Shown: piece after piece, positions 1-8,791 of the stretch
Layout of the letters: each line of letters opens with the position of its first letter
Numbering within the stretch: position 1 is the first letter of the stretch
From: Oceaniferula spumae
Lineage (GTDB): Bacteria > Verrucomicrobiota > Verrucomicrobiia > Verrucomicrobiales > Akkermansiaceae
DNA length: 64,000 nucleotides
NCBI RefSeq assembly: GCF_042849255.1
Contig: NZ_AP026866.1
Location: 2,728,001-2,792,000 of the forward strand
Reading direction: 5' to 3'
Made by a program: the position numbers and the translations under genes
The notes under the pieces: generated by a model
What the model was told of the DNA's origin: nothing
What the model saw: the letters and a program-made list of their open reading frames with translations, nothing else
Database searches by the model: none

Positions 1-921
1 GCCGGATCACTTGAGGAAGTGATCAAGTTCCTGCGCGTTCGCTACGGCAAGGACAAGATCCCCAATGGCTACAAGGTGGATATCGTCCTTGGAGACAAGC
101 ACCAGCTCGTCGATGGTCCATCAGGCGGAACCGCCTTCTCCTTGGTCATCGACTCCCTATTCTCCGGTGAAGAAATCGATCCCGCCTACGCATGCACCGG
201 CACCATCACCGCAGACGGTGAGTCCGGTATCATCGGCGGTGTCGCTGGTAAGATCCGTGGAGCCATCAACCGCGACTGCAAGATCGTTGGCATTCCCTAC
301 GGCAACGCCAAGGGGGTTTACGATTCCTTCCTGCTGGACGGTATGGATTCACTCCTGAAAATCAACGTGTTCACTCAGCGTAATTTCGATGAAGCTCACA
401 AACTCTCTCGCAAGGACAAAGATGCTGACGTGTTAGCCGCAATGGATAACTACAAGCAAGTCGCCGCACTGGTGAAAAAAGACGGCCCTGACATTCTCAA
501 GAATCAAGCCGTCAAAGACAAGCTCCAAGAGGTGCTCGACAAAGCTCCCAACCACCTCTGCGCCAAAGTGCTTCTCGACTTCGCCAACGGCCAGCACGTG
601 AAGACCCTTTCCGTTCGCGGAACTCTGGACGAGATCGATACCGAGCTTTCCGCCTTCGGACGTGGTGGCATTGGTGATGAAGGCAAGGCAACGGCCGAAG
701 AAGGCGTCGAGCACCTTGAAAGAATCAAGGACATGATCGACTCCCGCTTCAAGGACTACCACTCCGCTGCCCTCAGCCTATGCCAGGCCATCGTCAAAGG
801 TGCCAACGAAGGAGAAGAGAAAGACGCCTATGCCAAGCGCATCCGCAATCTCTACTCCAAGGCCAGCAGTGCCCGTAGCAAGATTCTCGGCGATCCTAAG
901 ATCGTTGAAGAAATGAACTAG
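1..921 (+). CDS. Lon-type (S16 family) serine protease, C-terminal part; 5' end outside the window
   Basis: The reading frame is open from base 1, so the start and any ATPase part lie upstream. The visible portion begins with a Lon proteolytic domain. The motif 'DGPSGGTAF' holds the predicted catalytic serine (codon 121-123), and the lysine in 'GGVAGKIRGA' (codon 250-252) lies exactly 43 residues later, the same spacing as the Ser/Lys dyad of Lon. After about residue 130 the chain is a helical, charged region of about 170 residues that is not part of classical Lon and may be a TPR-like or substrate-binding tail. Whether an AAA+ domain precedes it cannot be seen, so it could be Lon itself or a stand-alone Lon-domain protein. 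A strong hairpin follows the stop codon. Confidence 0.8.
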   Translation, partial: AGSLEEVIKFLRVRYGKDKIPNGYKVDIVLGDKHQLVDGPSGGTAFSLVIDSLFSGEEIDPAYACTGTITADGESGIIGGVAGKIRGAINRDCKIVGIPYGNAKGVYDSFLLDGMDSLLKINVFTQRNFDEAHKLSRKDKDADVLAAMDNYKQVAALVKKDGPDILKNQAVKDKLQEVLDKAPNHLCAKVLLDFANGQHVKTLSVRGTLDEIDTELSAFGRGGIGDEGKATAEEGVEHLERIKDMIDSRFKDYHSAALSLCQAIVKGANEGEEKDAYAKRIRNLYSKASSARSKILGDPKIVEEMN

Positions 922-936
922 GCTTTCCGCCCCTCT

Positions 937-975
937 GCCGCGCAGCTCGCCACCAGCCAGCTGCGCGGCTTTTCC
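937..975 (+). terminator. Rho-independent terminator after the Lon-type protease gene
   Basis: An 11-bp perfect stem (gccgcgcagct at 937-947 pairing with agctgcgcggc at 959-969) is followed by a short T run (970-973). It ends transcription of the upstream gene and separates it from htrA. Confidence 0.75.
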
Positions 976-1007
976 CCCTTACATTTCTCCCTTACCCCCC
1001 TCATGTC

Positions 1008-2510
1008 ATGAATCCTGGATTCCGCCGTTTCCTCATTCTCTTAGCCGTCTTTGTGGCGGCTTTTTTGGCAGTGTTCGTTGTGCGTAAAATGCAGGACGGC
1101 AGCAGCCTGATGGACATCATCACCGGGCGAGACTCCGCCAGTGACAACGGCAACTTCACTCTACTCGAAAAACCTGCACTGAATCTCAAGGACGTGCAGG
1201 TCATGGCCGCCATCAATGCCGAGAGCGCAGCGCTGGTAAAAGCCGTGGTGCCCTCTGTCGTCAGCATTGATACCGCCGGCGTCCGTCATGAACGATTCCG
1301 CGATATCTGGGGCCGCACCTGGGTGCAGCCGCGCGCTGTCCAAGGCCAAGGCTCCGGTGTCATCGTGACCAAGGAAGGTCACGTCCTGACCAACCATCAC
1401 GTGATCCAAGGCAACCCCCGCATCCGCCTGACCATGCACGATGGCTCAGTGCACTCGGCCAAAGTCATCGGCTCCGACCCCGCCGTGGACATCGCCGTTC
1501 TCAAAATCGATGGCAAGGGCACCTTTGTCCCACTCAAGATTGGCGATTCCTCCAAAGTTGAGGTTGGCAATATCGTCTTCGCCGTAGGCAGCCCGTTCGG
1601 CCTCGGTGAAACCGTTACCGATGGTAAGATCTCCGCGAAAAAACGCACCTTCTCCGACAGCCGGGTCGACCTGCTTCAGACCTCCGCCGCCATCAACCCC
1701 GGCAACTCTGGCGGGCCGCTGGTTAATATTCTCGGGGAAATCGTGGGGATCAACTCGCGCATTTATTCCACGGATAAAAAGAATCCCGGCTTCCAAGGCA
1801 TCAGCTTTGCCATTCCGTCCAATGCCGCCCTGAAAACCATGAAGGACATTCTCGCCCGAGGCCGCCCGATCCGTGGTTTCCTCGGCATGGCCTTCGAAGA
1901 CCTCGATCCCTACACACGCCAGGAATTCGGCTACAAGGGTCAGGACGGCATCCGCATCGTGGGACTCGTTCCCGGATCACCTGCGATGAAGGCGGGGCTC
2001 AAGGAGGACGATATCATCATCAGCTATCAGGGCACCGACATCGACAACATGCGCCGCCTGATCGACCTGATCCAACAAAGTGAAGTCGATTCCAAGGTGA
2101 CCATGGAAATCTGGCGTGAAGGAGCCAAACACAGCATCACCGCCACCGTCGGCGAGGCCGATAATTTCAATCAACGCATCCTCCGCAACGAAGAGGAAAA
2201 AGCCACCCAAAGGCTGGATACACAGACCGTGCTAACAACCATCGGCCTCGTCGTGCGTAATCCTAACAAGGATGAAATTTCCAAGGGCGTGCGCGGAGTG
2301 GTCATCGATCGCATTCTGCCCGATAGTAAACTGCGCGGAAAACTCCTCACTGGAGATGCCATCCGGGCGGTGAACGGTCGGCCGGTTCAGAACGATGTTG
2401 ATTTTAATGCCCGGCTAGCCGCCTCCGCGTCTGTGCAAAACACAGAGCTGGAAATCCACCGCGGTCAGCAGTCATTCCGCATTCTTCTCTCGCCAGTCAC
2501 TGCGAAGTGA
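1008..2510 (+). CDS. htrA: HtrA/DegP-family periplasmic serine protease with two PDZ domains
   Basis: A 500-residue protein with an N-terminal membrane segment (residues about 8-25), a trypsin-like protease domain and two PDZ domains (about 285-375 and 400-495). The catalytic triad can be read as His131 ('TNHHVI'), Asp161 ('AVDIAVL') and Ser234 ('PGNSGGP'). The family degrades or refolds misfolded envelope proteins, using PDZ domains to recognise exposed C-termini. An in-frame start is clear because the earlier ATG at 1003 hits a stop at once; no good Shine-Dalgarno sequence precedes it. The gene stands alone between a terminator and a convergent small lipoprotein gene. Together with rseP 1.6 kb away it makes this an envelope quality-control neighbourhood. 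Confidence 0.93.
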   Translation: MNPGFRRFLILLAVFVAAFLAVFVVRKMQDGSSLMDIITGRDSASDNGNFTLLEKPALNLKDVQVMAAINAESAALVKAVVPSVVSIDTAGVRHERFRDIWGRTWVQPRAVQGQGSGVIVTKEGHVLTNHHVIQGNPRIRLTMHDGSVHSAKVIGSDPAVDIAVLKIDGKGTFVPLKIGDSSKVEVGNIVFAVGSPFGLGETVTDGKISAKKRTFSDSRVDLLQTSAAINPGNSGGPLVNILGEIVGINSRIYSTDKKNPGFQGISFAIPSNAALKTMKDILARGRPIRGFLGMAFEDLDPYTRQEFGYKGQDGIRIVGLVPGSPAMKAGLKEDDIIISYQGTDIDNMRRLIDLIQQSEVDSKVTMEIWREGAKHSITATVGEADNFNQRILRNEEEKATQRLDTQTVLTTIGLVVRNPNKDEISKGVRGVVIDRILPDSKLRGKLLTGDAIRAVNGRPVQNDVDFNARLAASASVQNTELEIHRGQQSFRILLSPVTAK

Positions 2511-2537
2511 CCAGCGGTGTGAAGCGGGGCGCACCAA

Positions 2538-2738
2538 TTACTGTGCAGGTGCGGCAGGCACGCCGTAAGGATTGGATGGATCTGGCTGAGCCGCGCCATT
2601 CCAATCTCCGCTGTAACCTTTGTTCTGCATGCTGCGGCCAACACCCTGGATGTCACGGCCCATGCCGATAAAAGTATTGCACGATCCGAAAGCAAGCGAT
2701 GCGATGGTCAGGACAATTAAATAACAGGAATTTTTCAT
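2538..2738 (-). CDS. Small entericidin-like lipoprotein
   Basis: A 66-residue protein with a lipoprotein signal peptide: hydrophobic stretch followed by the lipobox 'LAFGSC' (Cys20). The mature part begins 'CNTFIGMGRDIQGVGRSM', which closely resembles the entericidin A/B pattern of a lipidated Cys-Asn-Thr start, glycines and 'GxDIQxxG'. The remainder is a short Pro/Ala-rich tail. Entericidins are small cell-envelope lipoproteins described as a toxin/antidote pair in Enterobacteria; here there is only one copy and the function is unknown. It converges on htrA with 27 bases between the stops. Confidence 0.72.
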   Translation of the reverse strand: MKNSCYLIVLTIASLAFGSCNTFIGMGRDIQGVGRSMQNKGYSGDWNGAAQPDPSNPYGVPAAPAQ

Positions 2739-2889
2739 ACGCCGAATCGGTTACTCCATCCCAAGGGATTTGCAACTCAGAAATTTTCCAGAATAACAGC
2801 CAGGAATCTGTTACAGAGGCATTCAGCGGCGATTGCCGCATCGATTTGCACAACGAATCTTGATGTGATTGGGCCGATTATCGGCACCA

Positions 2890-2925
2890 AAAAAACGACC
2901 TGCCGTGTTTGGCAGGTCGTTCGAT
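2890..2925 (-). terminator. Terminator for the 2986-3849 PEP-CTERM gene
   Basis: Stem acgacctgcc (2896-2905) and ggcaggtcgt (2911-2920) with a 6-base loop; the A run at 2889-2896 becomes a T run on the minus strand. The same 10-bp stem recurs at 38270-38295 behind mscL. Confidence 0.8.
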
Positions 2926-2985
2926 TAATGATTGTTAGAAAAACCAGCCACTAAAAAAGCCAGTTTCAGAATGGGGCGATGATGC

Positions 2986-3849
2986 CTACACACGGCGGCG
3001 GCGGCCGATGAGCAAGGCAGCACCCAAACCAAGCAGCGCAGTGGAGCTTGGCTCTGGAACGGAGTTAATGGCGAACGAATCGTAACCCACCGTAACTGTT
3101 CCAGCGTTGTCCACATCTGCCTGGGCGGTGAGCGCACCAAATGTGCCTGGGGTTACAGCATCCAGCGAAGTATACGTGCCGCCGGCGAATGATCCAGTGC
3201 CACTGACCGAGGTCCCGTCACCACTAACGGTGCCGGTAAAACCCAGGTCACCTACAATGTTGGTCAAACCACTAATCGTGTAGCTGAAACTGTCATCAGC
3301 AAGCATAGTGAAATCGATCGTGTAGCCATCTTGGAAGGAGGCATAGTCGGCTGTAAACTCAGTACCAGCGGGTCTACCTCCCCCAGTGTTGCGGAAAGAG
3401 GCCATTCCGCCAGCATTTCTGAGAAAGAAGCCCGCATAAGATGAACCCGAATTGTTGTAGTTATCCGTCATGTTGTTAGATAAGCCGACAAATTGGCCGT
3501 TACCTCCGATAATTCCGGTGATGCTGGAAATTTCTGCCATAACGTTGATGCCGCCATAGTCTCCCGAGACAAACGATGGTGTGTAGCCAGTTACGTTATT
3601 AGCGCCACCACTAGCATCTGAGTTGATCAGAAGGCTACCCCCTGAGATTGAGGCCGAGAGCGGCGATGAGCCATTTCTGTCAAATACCATATCTCCCGCA
3701 CTGGTGCCTGAGGACCCAGGAGTGCCGTTTGCCACAGCGTCCGCTTCATCGATGGAGAAGTCATGTGAATAAAGCAGCACTGCGTGCGCCGAGTGAACCA
3801 GGCTGCTTGCAAGGAGTGCGCTTCCGATTAGTTTGTAGGTTGATTTCAT
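2986..3849 (-). CDS. PEP-CTERM sorting-domain secreted protein of unknown function
   Basis: With the ATG at 3849 the protein has 287 residues and starts with a clear signal peptide ('MKSTYKLIGSALLASS...HSAHA'). The body is Gly/Ser/Thr-rich and beta-sheet-like, reminiscent of lectin-like PEP-CTERM proteins. The C-terminus is 'VPEPSSTALLGLG', a hydrophobic segment and an Arg cluster, the standard PEP-CTERM sorting signal removed by exosortase. The upstream extension of the frame (to 3912) carries no signal peptide at its end and is probably untranslated. A promoter-like pair of hexamers sits 34-63 bases upstream. The sorting signal is seen; the role of the exported domain is not known. Confidence 0.85.
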   Translation of the reverse strand: MKSTYKLIGSALLASSLVHSAHAVLLYSHDFSIDEADAVANGTPGSSGTSAGDMVFDRNGSSPLSASISGGSLLINSDASGGANNVTGYTPSFVSGDYGGINVMAEISSITGIIGGNGQFVGLSNNMTDNYNNSGSSYAGFFLRNAGGMASFRNTGGGRPAGTEFTADYASFQDGYTIDFTMLADDSFSYTISGLTNIVGDLGFTGTVSGDGTSVSGTGSFAGGTYTSLDAVTPGTFGALTAQADVDNAGTVTVGYDSFAINSVPEPSSTALLGLGAALLIGRRRRV

Positions 3850-3882
3850 AAGTATACGTGTAGTGATTTTTTGATCATTGCC

Positions 3883-3912
3883 ACAATATTTGAAACAGCA
3901 CATCCGCGTCAA
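3883..3912 (-). promoter_or_regulatory. Putative sigma-70 promoter of the PEP-CTERM gene
   Basis: On the minus strand TTGACG (3912-3907) is followed after 18 bases by TATTGT (3888-3883), upstream of the ATG at 3849. Both hexamers are close to the -35/-10 consensus. Inferred from sequence only. Confidence 0.4.
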
Positions 3913-4109
3913 TTGCTATTCAATCAACAATTTTACTCAGAATTCAGCTCTAAGGCCACATTCCAGGCCGTGTAGCGATCTGACTCATCAATATCATGAG
4001 CAACACTCTAACTTTTCAGCGTTCAATGTGAGCTCCAAGGCCGTGCTTGCCAGTTGAGGAATTTCCACTACATTGCCCCTCGTCCGTCCCTTACATTCCT
4101 CTTTTCATC

Positions 4110-5519
4110 ATGGCCATCATCACTCCCATCCTCGTCATTTTTCTCGTTGTTGTCATTTTCAACATCATCATATTTGTGCACGAACTGGGCCACTTCCTTG
4201 CCGCACGCTGGCGCGGCCTCGAGGTCGAGCGATTCCAGATCTGGTTCGGTAAGCCCATTTGGAAAAAAACCTACAATGGTGTGCAGTACGGTCTCGGCTG
4301 GATTCCCTTCGGCGGCTTTGTCGCACTGCCTCAGATGGTCACCATGGAGGCCATTGAGGGCGACAACATGATCGACAAGCCATTGCCTCCGGCCAAGCCT
4401 CTCGACAAAATCATCGTCGCCTTCGCCGGCCCGCTTTTCTCTTTCCTGCTCGCCTTCGCCACTGCCTTTATCGTCTGGGGTGTCGGCAAACCTGACACAC
4501 GCCTCACGCAGACCACCATTGGCTATGTCGAGAAAGACTCTGCGGCTGAAAAGGCCGGGCTGAAGCCTGGGGACGAGATTGTTTCCATCGGCTCCAACAA
4601 GATCGACTCATGGGCAGGCAACATGGACACTGGCGTGGTCGAAAGCATCGCCACCAGTGAAGGCGACAAAATTCAAATCGTGGTCAATCGCCCAGGCGTG
4701 GCCGAGCCAGTCACGCTCAACAGCGGCTACAAGATTGAAGACACATCGTGGTACAAACGCGCTGCCATGCGTAAGATCGGCATCAGCTACAAGGAGCAGG
4801 TCATCGTAGGTAGAGTCCTGGAAAACAGCCCCGCAGCAGAAGCCGGACTACAGGAAGACGATCTCATTCTCACATTCAAAGGCCAGCCGGCCCTGTCTCG
4901 CATGCAGCTGATCAAAGCCGCAGAAGCTGGTGAACCAACACCGATCACCGTCAAACGCGGTTCCGAAGAACTGAGCATGACGCTAGTGCCACGCAAGCCG
5001 ATGGCTCCCAACGATGACAAGACCGCCTTCGGGGTTGGCTTCAAATTCGACGAGTCGCTCGTCAGTGATCAAATCGTGCATCCGGGACCGTGGCGCCAGA
5101 TCGTCGATAGTGCTCTGGTGATGAAAAAAACCATCCAGCTGGTGACATCGAGTGAGTCCAGCATCGGTGTCGACCAACTCGCCGGACCGGTCGGAATTGG
5201 CAAAGGTTATTTCGACATGCTGACTTCCTCGTCTAACGGCTGGAAGCTGGCCTTGGGCTTCACGGTGCTTTTCAACATCAACCTCGCGATCCTGAACATG
5301 CTGCCATTTCCTGTCCTCGACGGTGGCCACATCACGCTTTCGCTTCTCGAAATCATCGCCGGTCGCCCGGTCAAGGCACGCGTGCTCGAGGTCATTCAGA
5401 CTGGCTTCGTATTCCTGATCTTCGGACTGTTCCTTTACATCACATCCAAGGATGTCGGGGCCTTTGTTCCGGGGGGCAAAAAAGAACCTCAGGAAATGAA
5501 GTTCGAGCCCAGTCAGTAG
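4110..5519 (+). CDS. rseP: Site-2 intramembrane zinc metalloprotease (RseP family)
   Basis: A 469-residue membrane protein starting at 'MAIITPIL'; the 21 codons of open frame before this ATG are not protein-like. The zinc-binding 'HELGH' motif (His24, Glu25, His28) lies in the first membrane segment. Two PDZ domains follow (about residues 125-215 and 220-300), and the third zinc ligand motif 'NMLPFPVLDGGH' precedes the last membrane segment. RseP-type proteases cleave membrane-anchored anti-sigma factors and leftover signal peptides within the bilayer. In many bacteria the gene sits with dxr/bamA; here it is single, followed by the convergent trmL. The ECF sigma protein at 9045 carries its own membrane tail and could be a substrate of this class of enzyme, which is speculation. 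Confidence 0.93.
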   Translation: MAIITPILVIFLVVVIFNIIIFVHELGHFLAARWRGLEVERFQIWFGKPIWKKTYNGVQYGLGWIPFGGFVALPQMVTMEAIEGDNMIDKPLPPAKPLDKIIVAFAGPLFSFLLAFATAFIVWGVGKPDTRLTQTTIGYVEKDSAAEKAGLKPGDEIVSIGSNKIDSWAGNMDTGVVESIATSEGDKIQIVVNRPGVAEPVTLNSGYKIEDTSWYKRAAMRKIGISYKEQVIVGRVLENSPAAEAGLQEDDLILTFKGQPALSRMQLIKAAEAGEPTPITVKRGSEELSMTLVPRKPMAPNDDKTAFGVGFKFDESLVSDQIVHPGPWRQIVDSALVMKKTIQLVTSSESSIGVDQLAGPVGIGKGYFDMLTSSSNGWKLALGFTVLFNINLAILNMLPFPVLDGGHITLSLLEIIAGRPVKARVLEVIQTGFVFLIFGLFLYITSKDVGAFVPGGKKEPQEMKFEPSQ

Positions 5520-5559
5520 CCGGAGAGCAGCCCACTGACCACCGATCACTGCACACCGA

Positions 5560-6018
5560 TCACTTCCCCCTCACCTGCCTTACCGCTTCGTAAAGCACGA
5601 TGCCTACGGAGGTGGCCAAGTTCAGACTGCGGGTGGAGTTCTCCACCATAGGGATGGTCAGACACTGGTCTGGATTTTCTGCTAACAAACTCTCGGGCAG
5701 GCCTTTGGTTTCACAGCCGAAAACAAGGTAGTCTCCATCTTTAAACTCCACATCCCAGTGGGGTTTTTTGGTTTTGGTGGTTAGAAAATAGACACCTGCA
5801 TTTGGATCGATGCCTTCTGTGAATTCCTGCCAGCTTTCCCAAACTTGCAAATCCACGTCTTTCCAGTAGTCGAGGCCGACACGCTTCACCTGTCGATCAT
5901 CCAGAGAGAACCCGAGCGGCTTCACCAAATGCAGTCGGGCACCGGTGGCGAGACATAATCTTCCTGCGGCACCGGTGTTGTGCGGGATTTCAGGTGTGAC
6001 CAAAACAACGTGAAGCAT
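5560..6018 (-). CDS. trmL: tRNA (cytidine/uridine-34 2'-O-)methyltransferase
   Basis: Starting at 6018 the protein is 152 residues ('MLHVVLVTPEIPHNTGAAGR'), the normal size of TrmL/YibK, the minimal SPOUT methyltransferases with a trefoil knot. Recognisable family motifs are 'PxIPxNTG' at the start, 'FGCETKGLP' and 'IPM...STRSLNLATSVGIVLYEA' near the end, which form the SAM-binding knot. TrmL methylates the wobble nucleotide of tRNA-Leu isoacceptors. The open frame extends 36 codons upstream, but that part has no counterpart in the family. It is divergent from the membrane protein gene at 6129. Confidence 0.9.
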   Translation of the reverse strand: MLHVVLVTPEIPHNTGAAGRLCLATGARLHLVKPLGFSLDDRQVKRVGLDYWKDVDLQVWESWQEFTEGIDPNAGVYFLTTKTKKPHWDVEFKDGDYLVFGCETKGLPESLLAENPDQCLTIPMVENSTRSLNLATSVGIVLYEAVRQVRGK

Positions 6019-6128
6019 GGCGGCAGTAGGTGCGAAGGCATGACTCGACGCAAGTCTGTATTTTGATTCCGTGCCTGACAAGCGGGGCTCGGTTTGATAT
6101 GGCATCAGTTTCATAGCACCACACATTC

Positions 6129-6689
6129 ATGAAACGAGTCATCATCGCCACTTTTACCGGAGCCCTCGTCGCCTTCTTCTGGGGCTTTATCACCTGGATG
6201 CTATTGGACTGGCATACGCCGGAAACATTCAAGGACGAAGCCGCCGTCACAGAGGTGATCACCGCCAATGCGGAGACACACGGCATCTACATGCTACCCA
6301 GACCGGGAGATATGAGCCAGGACCGCGAGGCGGCCTTCACCAAAGGACCATTCGTTTATGCCATCATCCGCCCCGGTAGTCTGGATCGTCCGTGGAATAT
6401 GGTGGAGTCGATGTTGATTTCCTTCGGGATCAATGTCCTCTGCTGCCTGGTCATCTCTGTTTCCGTGCTCCGGATCCGCGCCACCCGTTACATTTCTCGA
6501 GCCAGCGTCGGCGCCACACTTGGACTTTTCGCCGCCCTCAGCGTGGTGCTTCCCCACTGGCAGTGGTTTGAAACCCCCGGTAGCCACTTCCTCGCGGAAT
6601 TCCTAGATCCCATCATCGCCTACACCCTAGCAGGTCTCGTGATTGCCGCCATTATCAAGACCCCGAAAGCCCGGCGGATATTCTCATAA
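6129..6689 (+). CDS. Hypothetical membrane protein, about four membrane segments
   Basis: A 186-residue protein whose hydrophobic segments lie at about residues 5-26, 95-115, 127-145 and 158-178. Between the first and second is an extracytoplasmic loop of about 65 residues with the conserved-looking 'GPFVYAIIRPG'. I do not recognise a characterised family. It reads toward uppS, with 65 bases between. Confidence 0.65.
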   Translation: MKRVIIATFTGALVAFFWGFITWMLLDWHTPETFKDEAAVTEVITANAETHGIYMLPRPGDMSQDREAAFTKGPFVYAIIRPGSLDRPWNMVESMLISFGINVLCCLVISVSVLRIRATRYISRASVGATLGLFAALSVVLPHWQWFETPGSHFLAEFLDPIIAYTLAGLVIAAIIKTPKARRIFS

Positions 6690-6714
6690 AATGCCAGCCT
6701 GACATCCGCGCCGC

Positions 6715-6742
6715 TTGACACCCAAAAGGCAACAAATAACAC
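6715..6742 (+). promoter_or_regulatory. Possible promoter of uppS
   Basis: TTGACA (6715-6720), an exact -35 consensus, is followed after 16 bases by TAACAC (6737-6742), a weak -10 match, just upstream of the uppS ATG at 6755. The short distance to the start codon would leave a very short leader, so the assignment is weak. Confidence 0.3.
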
Positions 6743-6754
6743 TCCTCCACCGGC

Positions 6755-7465
6755 ATGGACACCACCAATGACACTCCCCGCCACATCGCTATCATCATGG
6801 ATGGTAATGGTCGCTGGGCAAATGCGCGCGGACTCCCGCGTGGCGAAGGTCACCGCGCCGGTGCCGAGTCCGTACGCGAAGCTGTAGAAACCTGCCGCCA
6901 GCTGGGAGTTGAGTATCTCACACTTTACGCATTCTCCTCGGAGAACTGGAGTCGGCCGAAAAATGAAATCGACTCGTTGATGAAGCTGCTAGAACGCTTC
7001 CTCCGCGACAAATTGCCGGAGATGCTGAAGCAAAATGTGCGCCTGCACGCCATCGGCAACCTTTCCATGCTTCCCGTCAATTGCCGCAAGGAAATCGACA
7101 AAGCCATCGAAAAAACCCGCGACAACACCGGGCTGAACCTCATCCTCGCTCTCTCCTACGGCTCCCGTGAGGAAATCACCGATGCCGCCCGCGCACTTGC
7201 CACCAAGGCAGCCGCCGGTGAGATTGATCCAGCTGACATCGATAATGAGATGTTCGCGAATCACCTCTACACCGCCGGCATCCCCGATCCCGATCTGTTG
7301 GTCAGAACCTCTGGCGAACTTCGAATTTCCAACTTTCTCCTCTGGCAGATTTCCTACTCGGAAATTGTCATCAGCCCAAAAAACTGGCCGGATTTCCGCA
7401 ATGCCGACCTTCGCGCCGCGGTGGATGAATACGCCCGTCGTCACCGTCGTTTTGGGGCCGTCTAG
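6755..7465 (+). CDS. uppS: Undecaprenyl diphosphate synthase
   Basis: A 236-residue cis-prenyltransferase making the C55 lipid carrier precursor for peptidoglycan and LPS from farnesyl diphosphate and isopentenyl diphosphate. The signature 'HIAIIMDGNGRWA' includes the Mg-binding Asp16; further family blocks are 'TLYAFSSENWSRP' and, near the C-terminus, 'DLLVRTSGELRISNFLLWQ'. Length and start match the family. It is closely followed (27 bases) by a response-regulator gene, so the two may be co-transcribed; cdsA and dxr, common uppS neighbours, are absent. Confidence 0.95.
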   Translation: MDTTNDTPRHIAIIMDGNGRWANARGLPRGEGHRAGAESVREAVETCRQLGVEYLTLYAFSSENWSRPKNEIDSLMKLLERFLRDKLPEMLKQNVRLHAIGNLSMLPVNCRKEIDKAIEKTRDNTGLNLILALSYGSREEITDAARALATKAAAGEIDPADIDNEMFANHLYTAGIPDPDLLVRTSGELRISNFLLWQISYSEIVISPKNWPDFRNADLRAAVDEYARRHRRFGAV

Positions 7466-7492
7466 CCGACACCACACACCAATCTGATCACT

Positions 7493-8791
7493 TTGGACGA
7501 TCCACAGACTATTCTCATCGTTGCTCCCGATCTCGACTATCTTGAGTGGGCAACCAAACACCTCGCCGCAAAGGATCTGCGCATCTTGCGCTGCGATCAT
7601 GCCGAAAAGGCCATCAAGGTCTGCGATACGACGCGTGTTGACTTGGTCATCGCGGATCTCGTGCTGCAGCCATTTGACGGCCTGACGCTGCTAACAAGAC
7701 TACGCGCAGCTCACCCCGCCACACTGGTTATCCTCACAGCGGCATTCCCCACCACCGCCCAAGTCATTGAGGCCACTCAGCTGGGTGCTCAGGACATCTT
7801 GAAAAAGGAGTCCCTCACCTTCGAACTGCGCCATGTGGTGGAGACCGCTCTGCAAGCTATCGAAGATCGCCGCACGGCGGGGACGTCGGAAAAAACAAAC
7901 CAGGCCACCGACTCACGCATCAAGATCGTGGGCAACTCACGTGCGCTGCAAGACGTTTTCAAAATCGTCGGACGTGTCGCCCGCACAGATGCACCGGTTC
8001 TGGTATCCGGTGAAAGCGGCACCGGCAAAGAACTCGTGGCCCATGCCATTCACGAATATTCGCCACGTTCCAAGAACACCATCATCGCCATCAACTGCGG
8101 TGCCATTCCTGAGAATTTGTTAGAGAGTGAACTCTTCGGTCACGAGAAGGGCGCCTTCACCGGAGCCATCAGCCGTCGCGCCGGACTCTTTGAGCAATGT
8201 GACGGCGGCACACTTTTCCTCGATGAAATAGGCGACATGCCGACACCGGTGCAGGTGAAACTTCTGCGAGTCCTTCAGGACGGCACATTCACACGCGTCG
8301 GTGGCACGGAGATGCAGAAGTCAGACGTGCGCATCGTAGGTGCGACGAATAAAAACCTCGCCGAGGAAGTCGCGCGTGGAAATTTCCGCGAAGATCTTTT
8401 CTACCGGCTGAATGTCGTCGAGCTGCATTTGCCACCGCTTCGAGCTAGAGCCGAGGACATCCCCCTGCTTGCCGAGCATTTCCTACGCCTCACCATCAAG
8501 CGGAATGGCATTGCTCCCATGAAACTCAGCGCCGAGGCACTCGAGCATCTCAAAAACCACCGCTGGCCCGGCAACGTGCGTGAGCTGGAGAATACCATTG
8601 CCCGTGTCTGCGCGCTGGCCTCGAACGATGTGCTTCTCCCCTCGGATATCCAATTCACCCGGACGTTTTCTGATCCCGATGCCGACGATGCCGCCACGAT
8701 GAAAGCCTTGGAACATCTGCAAAAAGCCGCACCCAAGGGAGTCAAACTTGCTAGCTGGATTACCGAACGTATTCAGGAACTCCCGAAGTAG
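7493..8791 (+). CDS. Sigma-54-interacting response regulator lacking a DNA-binding domain
   Basis: A 432-residue NtrC-type protein. An N-terminal receiver domain (about 1-120, phospho-acceptor Asp55) is followed by an AAA+ domain with Walker A 'GESGTGK' (173-179), the sigma-54 contact loop 'GAFTGA' (220-225) and Walker B 'LFLDE' (241-245). 'GNVRELEN' marks the end of the AAA+ module. The last 60 residues lack a recognisable Fis-type helix-turn-helix, so it may act without binding an enhancer, as FlgR-like activators do. The start is a TTG at 7493; no in-frame ATG lies before the receiver domain. No histidine kinase gene is adjacent. Confidence 0.88.
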   Translation: MDDPQTILIVAPDLDYLEWATKHLAAKDLRILRCDHAEKAIKVCDTTRVDLVIADLVLQPFDGLTLLTRLRAAHPATLVILTAAFPTTAQVIEATQLGAQDILKKESLTFELRHVVETALQAIEDRRTAGTSEKTNQATDSRIKIVGNSRALQDVFKIVGRVARTDAPVLVSGESGTGKELVAHAIHEYSPRSKNTIIAINCGAIPENLLESELFGHEKGAFTGAISRRAGLFEQCDGGTLFLDEIGDMPTPVQVKLLRVLQDGTFTRVGGTEMQKSDVRIVGATNKNLAEEVARGNFREDLFYRLNVVELHLPPLRARAEDIPLLAEHFLRLTIKRNGIAPMKLSAEALEHLKNHRWPGNVRELENTIARVCALASNDVLLPSDIQFTRTFSDPDADDAATMKALEHLQKAAPKGVKLASWITERIQELPK

